From Silene latifolia (Eukaryota > Streptophyta > Magnoliopsida > Caryophyllales > Caryophyllaceae), in NCBI RefSeq assembly GCF_048544455.1, contig NC_133536.1, positions 166,766,825 to 166,830,824 on the forward strand: a DNA stretch of 64,000 nt, written 5' to 3'. Positions 1 to 12,078 of this stretch are shown here, piece after piece; the first letter of the stretch is position 1; each line of letters begins with the position of its first letter. The notes below the pieces were generated by a model. It was not told the DNA's origin and did not search any database. It was given only the letters and a program-made list of their open reading frames with translations. A program made the translations under genes and the position numbers.

Positions 1-1203
1 CATAAAAATTTGAAAAAAAAAAATTGAAAATCCAAAAACAAGTTCATTTCCTTTGTATATATTGTCTTGTATATATTGTGTTTGTTTTATCCTTGTTCAC
101 TTTGATTGACTACGCCACATCCGAGACATGAGGATATTGAAGACCGCATGGTATGATCTTTCCAATCTCTTTTTTCCTCTTTATGTTAATGACTATGTGG
201 CTTTATTTTGATTGATGCGGTAAAACAATGTGAACTTAGGATTGCATTTAGTTTATATGCCATATTAGTTGGTAGAATCATTTGCATTAGGATGTGTATA
301 TGTTAGTTGCATCATGGCATGTAGTTGCATGGATAGAAAAATTTTGTGAAACCGTCTATTTGGGAAGCTTGACAAGTGTATATAGGCCCTAGTAGATGCT
401 TTTTATTCTTAAGACTTTGCTTGTTAGAATACTTGTAAAACACCCTAGGATGTGTCATGCTAGTATCCTTTGACCCATGGTTTAAGGCCTAGTCAAGAGT
501 ACCTTGTGGTGTGATAACTCCTTGGCTACCGTTTATTCCAAGGTGACCCTTGAAACCATGCAACCATCATTCATCCATGTTCTACCACATTTTTGTCATC
601 AAAGGGAATGGGCACAAAAAAAGAAATCAATTTGAGTTCAATGAAATGAAAAGTGAAAGAAAGTTTGCAAAAATGCATCAAATGAAAAGAGGAGCAAAAA
701 TAGAACTCCTAAGCTTCAAATACAAGGCACCCTCGTTACTAATTGGGGTGACTTTGAAAATGTTCAAAAGAAAATGCAAAAAGTTGAAAAAGTTGTCAAG
801 TATTGAAAAGCCAAAAATCAAAAAGAAATGGCAAGAAAGTGTTCTCAAATGTCAAATGCCGAATGTGATTGGGGGGAAAAACAACAACAAAAGCAAACTC
901 CCAAAATGAAACTCAAATACTATCGATCCCTTTATCCATCGTATCCATTTTTGTGCATGGTAGAGAGGGGACGACCCTTCTTCGTGTCTAGGCAAGAGGG
1001 GGAATTCCGCGATCCTCCAGTGTTTCTAACACCATAGGGAGTCTACTCTTGACAAAAGCATTTAACGATTGAGGACAAAGGTACCCTAGCTTGACACATT
1101 TTGGAGGTGATTTATTGGTATCCTTCTAGGCTTAGTAGTTTGAATAAATTGCATCTATGAAGGATTGTGTACCCTTGAATTGCTTCCCTTGTAGATAATT
1201 TCC
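1..1203 (+). other. AthA 3' internal untranslated region
   Basis: This is the AT-rich tail of an Athila-lineage gypsy element whose 5' part lies left of the window. It has no supportable gene. The A-rich opening and blocks such as 'gaagaccgcatggta' (about 140-155) match the corresponding parts of AthC (about 36300-36480) and AthD (about 45900-46130), which places it between the internal and terminal polypurine signals. Open frames at 550-1037 have no family resemblance and are not conserved, so I do not call them. Confidence 0.6.
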
Positions 1204-1226
1204 GCCACTTAGATGAGGAAAGTGGC
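1204..1226 (+). other. Conserved 3'UTR hairpin, loop AGATGAGGA (AthA)
   Basis: A 7-bp stem GCCACTT/AAGTGGC encloses the loop AGATGAGGA. The same loop sits in AthC (38132-38152, stem CCGCTT/AAGCGG) and AthD (47982-48002, stem CCACTT/AAGTGG), about 210-280 bp before each LTR. The A-T to G-C change in the stem keeps pairing, which suggests RNA structure. Function is unknown. Confidence 0.55.
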
Positions 1227-1442
1227 TATTCTTTTTGTAGATACATCCATTATGTGATTTTATGTGCTTTAATGTTTGGATGTGTCGCCATTTTGGCAAG
1301 ACCCACCTTGCCTTGCAAGAAGGCATCCTACCTCATGGTTGTCTTGTTGTGAGTTGAAGGGGCGGAGTGAAACCCGCTAATTGTCTCATATCGGCTATTA
1401 TTATTAGGTTAGGTTAGTATTGGTCCTAGTCTTTGTCACCTC

Positions 1443-1480
1443 TTTACTCGGGACGAGCAAAGGTTCGGTTTGGGGATATT
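1443..1480 (+). other. Terminal hairpin and polypurine tract (AthA)
   Basis: The hairpin is TTTACTCG, loop GGA, CGAGCAAA (1443-1461), with one A-C mismatch. It is followed by the purine-rich stretch ending TTTGGGGATATT directly before the LTR start TGATGCG. The polypurine tract (PPT) primes plus-strand DNA in LTR retroelements. The hairpin is shared with AthB, AthC, AthD and AthE. Confidence 0.6.
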
Positions 1481-1830
1481 TGATGCGACCATAATTGGCG
1501 CATATTTAGCCCCCGAATTACCATTCTTTCCATGCTTTTTAGTGCCTATTTGGGTCATTTCTTATCTTTAGTTCTTTGTTTTGCATATTCTTTGAGATTT
1601 TGATCCCTTGGTAGGAAAGGAGTAAGAATCTTGCATTTTCATGGCAAAACGAGGCTAAATTGATTGTATTCAATGACCAAGCATCAAGGAGAGACAAGAC
1701 TAGAAGGCCTTTGTACATATCTTAGTAGAAGAGCAATGTTGAGAAAAGGATCCTTGCGTCCCCGAGGAAATCCCCAAGGAATTTATGAAGAAAAGGGAAG
1801 AAAAGAAGAAGAATTGAAGCTGACCAACAA

Positions 1831-1994
1831 TCCGAACGGATTGTACCAAATCCGCCCGTCCGTCCAGCCCAATCCGAGCGTCTCACCTTGGAATCCGCTC
1901 GGATTCCCCCAGCACAATCCGAGCGTCCCTCTCTTGAATCCGCTCGGATTCCTCAGCCCAGATCCGGCCGTCCCGACTCCAATCCGCACGGATT
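1831..1994 (+). repeat. Palindrome array, AATCCG-NN-CGGATT type (AthA LTR)
   Basis: Eight CG-centred sites occur, with TCCG cores beginning at 1831, 1851, 1873, 1894, 1918, 1939, 1963 and 1983. Spacings are 20, 22, 21, 24, 21, 24 and 20 bp. Four are near-perfect dyads such as GAATCCGCTCGGATTC; the others keep one half. Spacer sequences differ. The array ends about 147 bp before the TATA box. Confidence 0.7.
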
Positions 1995-2139
1995 TCAGTA
2001 CAGCATGTTTTTCATTCTTCAAGCTACGAAAAGAGAAGCCCTTCTCTCAGAAAATACCGGATTCTCCTTGCTCAACTTAAAAAGTGTAATTACTAGTTTA
2101 GCCCTTAGTTAACCCTAATGCATCCTCCCTAATTTTCAC

Positions 2140-2147
2140 TATAAATA
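2140..2147 (+). promoter_or_regulatory. Putative TATA box of AthA LTR
   Basis: TATAAATA lies in the context ACTATAAATACCCC, downstream of the palindrome array and conserved in the other AthA LTRs. It would be the U3 promoter core. Inferred from motif and position. Confidence 0.55.
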
Positions 2148-3257
2148 CCCCATTAGTCTAATTAGAGGAGCATGTTCTTCTTATCAATATTTAGAGTAGT
2201 TAATATCAATCAAATCTCTCTTTAATATTGTAATCAAGTATTAATCAAGTTTTAATCCAAGTTTTAGTTCTTTAATCTCTCTCTTGTTCTTCCTTTATTT
2301 TGGGTAATTAGAAGATTATTGGGTTTATTGGGAGATTGACAACCTTCCATCAATCATCAAGTTCTTCTATTATTCTTTGCATTATTATTTTGGAATCATT
2401 AGTAGGTATAATCTCTTAATCCCTTTTTAATTATTGTTAATTACTTTCATTTATTCATCATGTTTCATATTGTTAGTATGATTGACAACCTTGCTAGCAT
2501 GATCAACATGATAATGAGTGAGTAGTCTCTTAGCTAGGGTTTAATGGGTGATTAGGGGAAACCAACATGGGGAATGATTCATGCTTAAATCAATATGCTT
2601 TCATACCTTATTTGCTTGCTTGTTTTGATCTTAATACATGCACATGTTATATTTGATGAAATGCTAAGCCTATGAATCCTTGCATTTACTATCATCTCCT
2701 ATCTTTTCAATGAGACTTGTAAGACATAACCCAACTCGAGTCTTGTTAGACCATGCATGTGTTGAGTAGGAAAGATTAAGTCGACTTGTAGGTGTTGTAC
2801 AATCTAATCGATTCGGCTCCGGGACCCAAACTTTCCTAGGATTGTAAGATATAACCCAACTCAATCCATCACAACAATAATTGCTTGCTTATAATTTGAG
2901 AACATGTTTGTATGATCATATCCCATGATTCCCCTATGAACCCATGACACCCTAGTGCCTTTAATCAATTGTTTACACCCCTTATTTTATTCATCTTGCT
3001 ATTTTATTTTCATTGTTATTTTAGTTTAGTAACCTTCTACATCAACCCAATTTGTGACACCCCTAGACACTACTAGTTACAATAGAATTCTCATTTCAAT
3101 ACCCGTCCCTTGGCATCCGACCTTTACTTGCCTCTTTACTAATTGTAGAGTTGTTTGTGAAGTATAAATTGTGTTTTGTATCGACCATTGACCAACGACC
3201 ACATATGCTTAATTGTGAACACGAAATGGACCCGATCAAAAAACTCCCCTGTCCCGA

Positions 3258-4234
3258 TGTTGGGGCTGGTGTCCTTTACAGTTAGTGCAAGGACTTATAA
3301 ATCTCTAAAAGGATCAAAGGGTATACTTTTGTATTATAATCAGTTGGTCCACGTTTATCAATAACGGTTGGCTTGCTAGATAAGTTTGACGTTATTGTCA
3401 TACAGATGGCGGTGATCAACTGGTCCCTAAAAGTCACACCTATAGGATACGTTTGAGAGATGTGACGGTATGAAAATACAGTCATGTTGATGCCAGAAAA
3501 TTGACTAAGCAGTTAGTCCGAGTTATTTGACTAATAATTAGTCAAAATGCGATGTTGAGATATTTTATTTAATACGGATTAAATAAAATTGGCTAAGGCG
3601 AATTAAACAGTTAATTCGTAAATTAAATATTAACGATTATATTTAATTAATGTATATTGAATTAATTATACAATATTGTTTTTGTCGGACATGTATTAAT
3701 AATTCAACTAATCCGTGTCATTAGTTGATGTTTTAATAACCGATAACCGATGACGATTTATAATAAAGACCGCGTCATATACATTTTAGCATCGGACCAC
3801 GAGTTAAAATAAGGAGAAAATGAAAGCCCATTTCCCCCTCAGTTTGGCCGAACCAAGCAAACAAAAGAGAGCTCTCTCTCTTTTGTAACCTAATTGTTAT
3901 TCATTTGAAAAATCATTAGGGTTTTGAGAACATTGCCTCTCAAAAAAAATTCAGATCTCACATCGGAAAAAACTCACATAACAACTCTCTCAATATTGCA
4001 AGTCAATTAGAGAGTAATTCTAGCACAAGGGCATAGTCTCAGACGGTCTTGGGTGCAACGATTAGGAGGAAATCTACTTTGATTTCTGTTCATTACGCCG
4101 CACTACAAAGGACCCGAGGTTGATTCTTAATCTTTATCGTTTCATTGTTGTTTTTCGTTTATGACAATAAATTGCATATTAAATTTACGTTATAGTCCTA
4201 TAATTTAAGGGTATTATACGGATATTACCCCTCA
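3258..4234 (+). repeat. Copia LTR 1 (outer 5' LTR)
   Basis: 977 bp, TG...CA ends, preceded by TSD CCCGA and followed by the primer site. It matches LTRs 2 and 3 almost throughout. A small difference at about 4085-4090 (TTCTGTT here, TTACTCGTT in LTR 2) falls on a CTG site. Confidence 0.9.
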
Positions 4235-4236
4235 AG

Positions 4237-4248
4237 TGGTATCAGAGC
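4237..4248 (+). other. Primer-binding site, tRNA-iMet (copia unit 1)
   Basis: TGGTATCAGAGC begins two bases after the LTR. It is the standard 12-nt complement of the 3' end of plant initiator-Met tRNA, used to prime minus-strand synthesis. Confidence 0.9.
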
Positions 4249-6022
4249 GAGGCCACGTAAATTTTTCTATGTGATTTTCATCAAACGAATTTGAATCGAT
4301 AATTTTGTTTGCATAAAATTTCGTGCGGCTCAAAATTTTTTGGTCTCGGCAAATTTTTTTTGAAACCGTGTGGCCTTTTGTTCTCACGGCCTGTTTTATT
4401 TTTTTTTGCCTTGAATTGCGAGCCTCACGGTTCTTGTATGATCAGACGATCTTTTGTTTTCAATCGTTCTTTGCATATTGTAATTTTAATCGATAATTAT
4501 TGCAATATGTTAAAGATGTATCAATTGTAGTTTCAATTCTATACGGATTAGATTAAATTGCAATTGGGTTTTAACAAATCGTTTTGTTTTGTTAATTGTT
4601 GCTCACGTTTTTGAGCCGAGAAATTTTTTTTGTTCTTTTTGTCTCGGCATTCAGCAGCAGTAATATAAAAAAAAAAAAAAAAAAAAAAATTGGGTACTGT
4701 TCACGTTCAGCCGTGAAGAAAAAAAAAATTTGTTTTGTTTTTTTTTTTTCGGCCATGTTTTATGCATAATACGTTTTTATGCATTCGCTTGATAGTGAAA
4801 CGGTTCACTCACGTACCATTTGGTTATTTTAAAACGATTTAAAGTAACGGATTATCACGGATTAAAATTAAGTTGATTAAAGCGGTTTTGTCACATAATT
4901 TTAATCATTAAAGGTGGTTTGGATAAATTTAACATAATTACGGAATTATGTCACTAATAAATTTAATTTAGTTGATGCATTTTATATCGTTATTTTGAAT
5001 GTTTTGAATGCTTTTAATTACGTATTTAATTTTTTTTACAATCAGTTGTAACTTAGTGTGGCCTTAGTAGAACGTGTTACCGTAATGATGGAACACGGTC
5101 TTGGTTGTATTTTGAGATCTCGCATCTCCATTTTGTTTTTCTTTTATAATTACAGTTTTTATTTAGAATGTAAATAGGTATATATTTTGTAAATTTTAAT
5201 TGTAATTTTGAGAAGACCAAAGATGGAGACCGGATGCTCACTCATTTGCATGAAAAAGATGGAACATCAAGACAAGCTTCTCGGGTCCAACGGTGGATTC
5301 CAAAGTTGTATTATGTTCTTTTTACTAGGATAGGCCACACTAGGAATTTTTATTTACGTTTTGCATTCATTTATTTATTTTATCATAACGATAGATTGCA
5401 TCATATTCCGCCTAAAACCAAACCACCTAATAATTGCATGAAAACTGACTCATATAGAGGTCACGCGTTAGTTTTCTATGACATTCTTATGTCACACGAT
5501 CAAGTTTAAGCCATCACCTAAGTTAATTCATTCACGTAATGCTAGTTATTCGTTCACTTAAAATGAATTAAAACTAAGTTGATGGGATCTTCCTCGTATA
5601 AACAAAAATTGAGAACAGTCTTTATAGGTCAAACTCCAATGAATCCCTTCTTCGTCGGTAGGCATAATATGACCCCTTCTACGTCGGGTAAGTTGGAACC
5701 GATTGACCTATTTTATCTCAACACTATGGTCACTCGTGCGATCCTGTGATTATGGTGGACTATAGATAGGATTTACGGAAATCTATCGACCAAGAGTTTT
5801 TACGGAAGAACTAGCTAAACAGTTGGCTTATCAATTTACAGAAATTGAGTCTTGGGATCACTTGTATTATTCTTGAGGGAGATCAATTATGCAAGTGCAA
5901 TGAGTCTACACGATTAAAATGAATTTTAATAGACTTAAATCACCTCGATGAGTTGCTTATTTCGTTTTTGTTTTTATTTCTTTTTCAGCGTAGATCACGT
6001 TTTTTAAACTGCTAATAACATA
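4249..6022 (+). other. Copia unit 1 leader, no gene
   Basis: A long AT-rich leader separates the primer site from the gag start. It contains a poly-A run (about 4667-4689) and poly-T runs. It is repeated in unit 2 (23151-24920), where the homopolymer lengths differ. Short open frames here (4309-4530, 5234-5509) have no recognisable product and I do not call them genes. Confidence 0.6.
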
Positions 6023-9000
6023 ATGGCTGGCATCCTCGATGACCTAATGCCAAGTGCCACATTGGACCGTGAGTCCGGCCGGATCTTCATGAATCAGATG
6101 AATCAGTCCACTAGGCTGAAGAATGATGGATCAAACTTCGCGGAATGGGAGGCGGCACTACGGAATGCGCCCACTGCGACGGGAAGCTCAAGTATCTCGA
6201 CGAGCCCCTCCCGCCAGGCCCAGGCCCCACGGCTCGAGTTAACGAGGTCTCCACGTATAGCGACTTCGTCATGGAAGCGGGTGCGATTAAAAACGTACTC
6301 ATTTTTGCAATGGAATCCAATTTGCAGAAACGCTTCATAGCCCAAGGTGCAAACAAGATTTTCACCACGCTCACTAAGGAATTCTCGAAAGCACCGAGAA
6401 TCGTGACCTATGAGCATACCACTCGCTTCTTTGATGCGAGACTCCAGAAGGGCCAACCGGTTAGCCCACACATTCTCAGCATGATTGAGAATGTCGAGAG
6501 ACTGGAAGCGCTTGATTGTAAAATCAGCGAGAACATTGTGATTGACCGTATGCTTCATTCACTCCACGATGGTTTTGCGCTCTTTAGAGCCAATTACTAT
6601 ATGAATGATTTGAAGAAAAGTCCCCATGAACTGCACTCCTTCTCGTACAGGACCGAGAAGGACATGAAGTTCAGTGGGAGCATGAAACAAGATGTTCTCG
6701 TTGTGACAAACAAGGGCAAGGGTAAGGGCAAAGCTCAAGCGGACCTAGCGAGGCAAACCGAAGTTCAAGAAGTCGGGGTCGGGTAAGAGTGGTCCTGGTG
6801 AGGCAAGTAACTCATCGGGCGCGACAAAGAGCAAAACCGAAAACATGGAATGCCATCATTGCCACAAGACTGGGCATTGGAGGCGTACATGTCTGTTTAT
6901 CATGAGGACATAAAAGCGATTCGCGTTAAACCCGTTGGTATGTCTTCTTCCTCTTCTACTTTTATTCATATGATTGAGATTAACCACGCAAGTTACGGAA
7001 CTTGGGTACTAGATACTGGTTGTGGTTTTCATCTGTAATCATGTGCGGGGGCTCGAAACATCGAACCCCTCGTAAAGGGTGAGGTGGACCTGCGTGTCGG
7101 GAATGGAGCACGAGTGGCTGCCGTCTCGAGGGAACATACGTGATCCAGCTTCCTAGCGGATTTGAGTTATTTTTATATAACTGCTATTATGTACCAGTCT
7201 TTCTAAAAACATTATTTCGGTTTACGCACTTGACAAACTTGGTTTTTCATTTGTAATAGAGAATAATTCTTGCATTTTCTCATTACACGATATGATTTAT
7301 GGCAAGGCAGTCTCTATGAACGGAATTTATGTTTTAGATCAGACCACTGAAATATTACACGTAATGAATAAAAGGTTAAAGGTTGGTGACAAAGATCAAA
7401 CGTATCTATGGCACTGCCGTATGGGACATATTAATGAGAAACGCGTAAAACAGCTCATAAAGAATGGAGCTATCTCGGCCTTTGATTTTCAATCATTTGG
7501 CACGTGTGAATCATGTCTCATCGGTAAGATGACTCGAATTTCCTTCAAAGGTGTTGGAATGCGCGCTGCTGACCTATTAGGACTCATACATACGGATGTA
7601 TGTGGGCCTATGTAAATCACCGCACGAGAAGGCTATAGGTATTTCATCACTTTCACGGACGATTTAAGTAGATATGGCTATGTCTACTTAATGAAGCATA
7701 AAAGTGAATCCTTTGAGAAATTCAAAGAATACCATAATAGGGTACAGAACCTACTGGGTAGAAAGATTAAAACACTACGTTCAGATCGTGGTGGCGAGTA
7801 TCTTTCTCACGAGTTTGATCAACACCTTAAGGACTGTGGGATTGCCCTACGATTAACTCCACCTGGAACACCTCAGTTGAATGGTGTGTCCGAACGGAGA
7901 AATCGAACACTACTTGATATGGTTCGATCCATGATGAGTCACACCGTGTTGCCTGACTCATTGTGTGGTTATGCTCTTCTGTCAGATGCTCTAATACTTA
8001 ACCGAAGTCCGTCTAAAGCTGTTGACAAGACTCCATATGAACTATGGAAGGGAACGGTCCCTAACTTGTCCTTTATACGGGTTTGGGGCTGCGAGGCTTA
8101 TGTCAAGTGGAGACACGAGGATAAGCTCGGCCCGCGATCGGTCAAGACATACTTTATAGGTTATCCTAAAGGAACACTTGGTCATTACTTCTATTCGCCA
8201 ACCGAACAACGCGTTTTTGTTGCGGCTAGTGCGACATTCTTAGAGAAGGAATTTCTCGAGAATGCAAAGAGTGATAGAACCTTCGACTTGTCGGAGATTC
8301 AAGAACCAAATACCGAGCAACCATTGGAGGAACCAATTCCTTCATTCCCGGCTGCGGTAAATATTCCTGAGGAACCTACGAGGTCGGGTAGAGTCTTTAT
8401 TCCTCCGGACAGATACATTGGTATGGTCGAGGAACATGACATAGATGACATTCTACTCTTAACGAGTAGTGAACCCGCAACCTATAAAGGTGCCATGACT
8501 AGTTCTGACTCAAAGCTATGGCTTGAGGCCATGCAATCCGAGATGGACTCTATGTATGAGAACAACGTATGGGATCTTGTTGACTTACCTGCTAAGGTTC
8601 GTCCCCTTCAATGCAAATGGCTTTACAAGATAAAGCATTTTGTGGAAGGTCAACAAGATATCTATAAAGCACGACTAGTTGCTAAAGGTTTCACCCAAGT
8701 GCCAGTCCGCACTACGATGAAATTTTTGCACCCGTAGTCATCTTTGCGTTCCATTCGGATTATCTTAGCGATCGCCGCTTTTCATGATTATGAAATTTGG
8801 CAGATGGATGTGAAAACCGCCTTCTTAAACGGTTATTTGGAGGAAGAGTTGTACATGGTACAACCCGAAGGTTTCATCGATCCAGAACATCCTAAGAAAG
8901 TATGCAAGCTTAAGCGTTCCATTTATGGACTTAAGCAAGCATCTCGGAGTTGGAATCATCGCTTCGACCAAGTGATTAAAGAAAATGGATTTACTCGATC

Positions 9001-9219
9001 GGTCGAGGAACCATGTCTTTATATCAAGTCGAGTGGGAGCAAGATTGTCTTCCTAATATTGTATGTCGATGACATACTCCTGATTGGGAATGACATACCT
9101 CTCTTAACTTCGGTGAAAGTATCGTTGAAAAACCATTTCCAGATGAAAGATCTGGGTGAGGCACAAAGAATTCTAGGCATCCGTATCTATCGAGATAGAT
9201 CACGACGGATGTTATCTCT
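6023..9219 (+). pseudogene. Copia gag-pol, unit 1, 5' part (broken)
   Basis: This is the polyprotein of a Ty1/copia element, covering Gag, protease, integrase and most of RT. ATG at 6023 is the first ATG of the conserved gag frame. Gag runs to about 6790 with a frame change near 6150-6170. The CCHC knuckle is at about 6846-6890 and the protease motif (DTG) at about 7012-7020. The integrase zinc domain is at 7292-7615, ending in a TAA that unit 2 shares. The integrase core and start of RT are at 7691-8737, then RT continues with YVDD at about 9062-9073. Several frameshifts versus unit 2 lie at CTG/CAG sites (7957, 8702). The frame is cut at 9219 by AthB and resumes at 20463. It cannot make a functional protein as read. 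Confidence 0.85.
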
Positions 9220-9507
9220 TGATACGTGCCTAATGTATAGTCTTTTTGGCCTATTTCAGCACGTATTTCTATGCATTTCTATACTGTTTTTATAGTATTT
9301 TGCCCCGAATTGGCTACTTTGGTGTATTTTGTCCTTTTTGTAGGAATGATCGTGGAAGTAGCGGAACCATACTCCTTTTCGTCCATTTTGCATGCATTTA
9401 GAGGAGACGGGATTATCCCAGAGTGAGATGTTGCACTTAGAAGTGTCGTTGCACGCATTACGAGACATTTGGGTGAAGACGTGAGCTGAATTGAAGACCC
9501 AAGTGGT

Positions 9508-9729
9508 CTATCGAGCTGTTTGGTGGTCTATCGAGCTGATTGGTGGTCTATCGAGCTGATTGGTGGTCGATCGACTGGTTCCTAAGTTACCCAAGGCTCG
9601 ATCGAGCTATTCCTTACTCGATCGAGTAAGATGCATTTGACCAAGTCCTCGATCGAGTACCCTACTGGTCGATCGAGAGACTTCTGCTGAGATGATGGTC
9701 GATCGAGTAGTCTAATCTACTCGATCGAG
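9508..9729 (+). repeat. TCGATCGA palindrome array in AthB 5' LTR
   Basis: Ten sites have cores (CGA or CTA followed by TCG) starting at 9508, 9528, 9548, 9568, 9599, 9619, 9650, 9670, 9700 and 9722. Spacings are 20, 20, 20, 31, 20, 31, 20, 30 and 22 bp. The first three read CTATCGAG and the rest are CGATCGA with mostly CTC...GAG flanks. Spacers are unrelated in sequence. The array stops about 72 bp before TATATAA. It is repeated in the 3' LTR from 19199. Confidence 0.85.
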
Positions 9730-9800
9730 AGGTTTTCACAGGCGTGGGCTTTTAATTAGTCCGTGTTTTATTTTTCCGCATGAACACTTTGTTGTTTGGC

Positions 9801-9807
9801 TATATAA
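9801..9807 (+). promoter_or_regulatory. Putative TATA box, AthB 5' LTR
   Basis: TATATAA in GGCTATATAACC lies downstream of the palindrome array. The same motif is at 19494-19500 in the 3' LTR. It is a likely U3 core promoter, inferred. Confidence 0.5.
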
Positions 9808-10768
9808 CCTATGTTTTACTAGGTTATTAGTCATCTTTTATTCTTTTATCATCTCTTTTTACTCTCTAAGTATTCACATTAGAAACCACTGTTACTTCCT
9901 ACGTTGCTCGAACTTTCTCTACTGTTACTTTCGTTTTCGGATTGTTTCACTCGGACCACGGGTTCTTTACGCCGGAAATTGCTTGGATTGTAATTCCTCT
10001 CTTCTTTCAATAATAATTAACCTTTCGTTGCATTAATTCCTTGTTATTGTTATCATTCTTTCTGCCCTAATTTCTATTATTGAATTTTACTATTATTTCG
10101 TTATGATATCTGCTGGGAAATTATCTGCTGTTAGATTAGTTATGAGTATGAGTACCTAAACCCCTTCATGTTAGGATTAGGGGATCTGCGGTAGAATAAT
10201 GACGACGTAGTGAATGAATTAGACGAATTGACATAAGAGACTCTGTCACTATAGCAATATAACTGTAATTCTCGACCTAGTTGAGTGCACGCTTCTATGT
10301 CACCCATTAATCTGGCTACAATTAATCCTGGATCGAAAGATTGGACTAAATAGGCCTTATAAACATGAGACTACCCTAATGAGGACGAAAGTTAAGTTAG
10401 TGGTATTTTAGGGTGGGAAGTGGACCGAAATGACCTTCTAATATCCGTCTCACATTAGTTCGTCTGAGTCATTTACTGCTAAGTTGTTGAACTACCGTAG
10501 TGAACCGAAGTCCCGACATGTCCCCCTCTTATTGATAGTTTTAAATCATTTTCCTGCTTATCTGCTTTCTTCTTTATTTCTCTTCCTTTCAACTTCGTAG
10601 TTTAGAACCAAAAATTTAATCAACACCAGTTGTTACCGTAGAATTAGAAATAGATAGGCCGTAGTTGCGTTCCTCCCCGTGGATTCGATACTCGATTGCC
10701 TCTACTACATTTTTAGTTGAGACCGTTAGGTTTTATTTTTGACAGTGCGCGACGGATGTGTCAAATTT

Positions 10769-10786
10769 TAGCGCCGTTCTTGGGGA
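10769..10786 (+). other. Degenerate tRNA-Asp primer-binding site (AthB)
   Basis: TAGCGCCGTTCTTGGGGA follows the LTR by five bases. The intact site in AthA and AthE is TGGCGCCGTTGCCGGGGA, the complement of plant tRNA-Asp(GUC). AthB shows four changes, three of them in the GCC before GGGGA. The following bases (GGCAATTG) match AthE. Confidence 0.7.
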
Positions 10787-10889
10787 GGCAATTGTTCAAT
10801 TTACTAGCTGTTTTATTTTTAATTCTTCTTTTAGTTTAAGGAACATCGTTCCTTAGACTATTCTCATATCTTGTCTTTAGTTTCTTCTT

Positions 10890-12078
10890 ATGCGCGTCAG
10901 TCGCAAGGTGGGCCACTACTACCTTTTGATCCCGAGATTGAGAGATCTCTGCACGTAAAAAGGAGACTATTTCAAGAGCAACAGGCAGAGGAAGAGCCTA
11001 GTTCTCGTGGTAACTTTTACGAGAACGAGCTTTTCAAGACAATCCACCGTCTTCTCCGCTTTCCAATTCATCACTTGAATCTATAACTTTCCTGTTTTTC
11101 CCGAAATGGTGAGGAAGCAACCATCGCTAGTCACTCCGAGCCCACGGTGACAACCTTTATAAAGGGTTCGAACTGCCGGAGATGCTAGGAAGTTCGAGCC
11201 TAAGCCTTTGCATACATCAATATGGTCGAGAAAAATCGTCCGGGAGCTGCAATCAAGACGCAGCTCAGCATATGGAGACTTTCATTGATTACTGCTGCTC
11301 CATACCTCCTCCCACTGGCGTGACAGCTGACCAGATCAAAGAAACTATGTTCATCTTCTCACTCCGCGATGCTGCGAGGGAGTGGTATAGGGATTTGGAC
11401 CGAGCTGCTCATGGCATAACAGATTGGAATTCGCTAGCATTGGCGTTTTATAAGAAGTATTTCTCTGCTTCGAGAACCATCGCCATTAGAGCTCAGATAA
11501 CAAGTTTCAAACAAGGGCCCGACGAGAATTTCCACGAGGCATGGCTTCGATTTAAGAAACTGGTGCGGACCATACCGCATCACGGTTTCGAAAAGTGGAG
11601 CCTGTGTAACCATTTTTACAATGGTTTATATGATGATCGAGAGGGCTATATTAGATCTGCGACCAACGGTCGATTTGCTGACAACTTGGGAGCGACCAAG
11701 GGATGGAAGATTATAGATGATTTAGCCACTCACAGGGCTGAATATGGGAATTCAAGAGGAAACCAAAGGAGAGCCGTTGAATCCTCTTCAGTAGCCGCAT
11801 TAGAAGCCCTTACCGCGAGGTTCGACAAGTATGAACTAGGGGGAGCTCTCAAGCCAGGGATGTACCAGGTTAATGCTATGACAGACGGTCCTTTCGTCTG
11901 TACGAGATGTAGGGTAGATGGACATGTCGCTGATTATTGTCCTAGTCCTTGTGAGCAATGTGCTGCCTTCCAACATTACAGGCAAAACAACACTCATTAC
12001 GAGCCGAATATCCACCCCAATTTGAGGTGGAGTAACCAGAACGTACTCAACCCCACCGCTCCTCCAAATCAGCAGTAG
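10890..12078 (+). pseudogene. AthB gag (broken)
   Basis: Capsid protein gene of an Athila-type gypsy element. Its N-terminus aligns with AthE gag (RSQGG...PF-PEIE...YEN). ATG 10890 fits the AthE start but needs a one-base shift straight after it. A further break occurs near 11086-11182. The central retrotransposon gag region (about 11270-11740) reads well, with the hallmark FSLRDAAREWYRDL and ITDWNSL-FYKKYF stretches. A CCHC knuckle (CTRC...GH...C) lies at about 11901-11940. The frame ends at a TAG (12076-12078) where CAG would continue a Gln-rich stretch, so this looks like one nonsense change. The same frame then runs on to 12522. Confidence 0.8.

Larger units (their letters stand above)
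1481..3238 (+). repeat. AthA LTR (3' LTR)
   Basis: The LTR is 1758 bp and runs from TGATGCGACC to ...CCGATCA. It aligns along its whole length with the LTRs at 57790-59549 and 61883-63642, which are followed by a tRNA-Asp primer site. Here a PPT precedes it and no primer site follows, so it is a 3' LTR. It carries an array of AATCCG-NN-CGGATT palindromes (1831-1993) and a TATA box (2140-2147). The sequence after it (AAAAACTCCCC) is gag of the antisense gypsy element TekT, so AthA inserted into TekT. Confidence 0.85.
9220..10763 (+). repeat. AthB 5' LTR
   Basis: 1544 bp, followed by a degenerate primer site. It contains the CTCGATCGAG-type array (9508-9729) and the TATA box TATATAA (9801-9807). 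It pairs with 18912-20462. Most differences between the two LTRs sit at CTG/CAG/CCG sites, for example near 10131-10155 versus 19801-19830 and at 10454-10482. Confidence 0.9.

Noticed and set aside
550-1037. Lys-rich ORFs in the AthA tail
   Set aside because: They are not conserved in AthC or AthD and have no recognisable domain.
1783-2112. ORFs over the AthA LTR array (also at 58186 and 62279)
   Set aside because: Repeated palindromes open several frames; the site is U3 promoter sequence.
4667-4689. Poly-A tail of a retroposed gene
   Set aside because: It is an A run inside the copia leader, present in both units at the same place, with no TSD.
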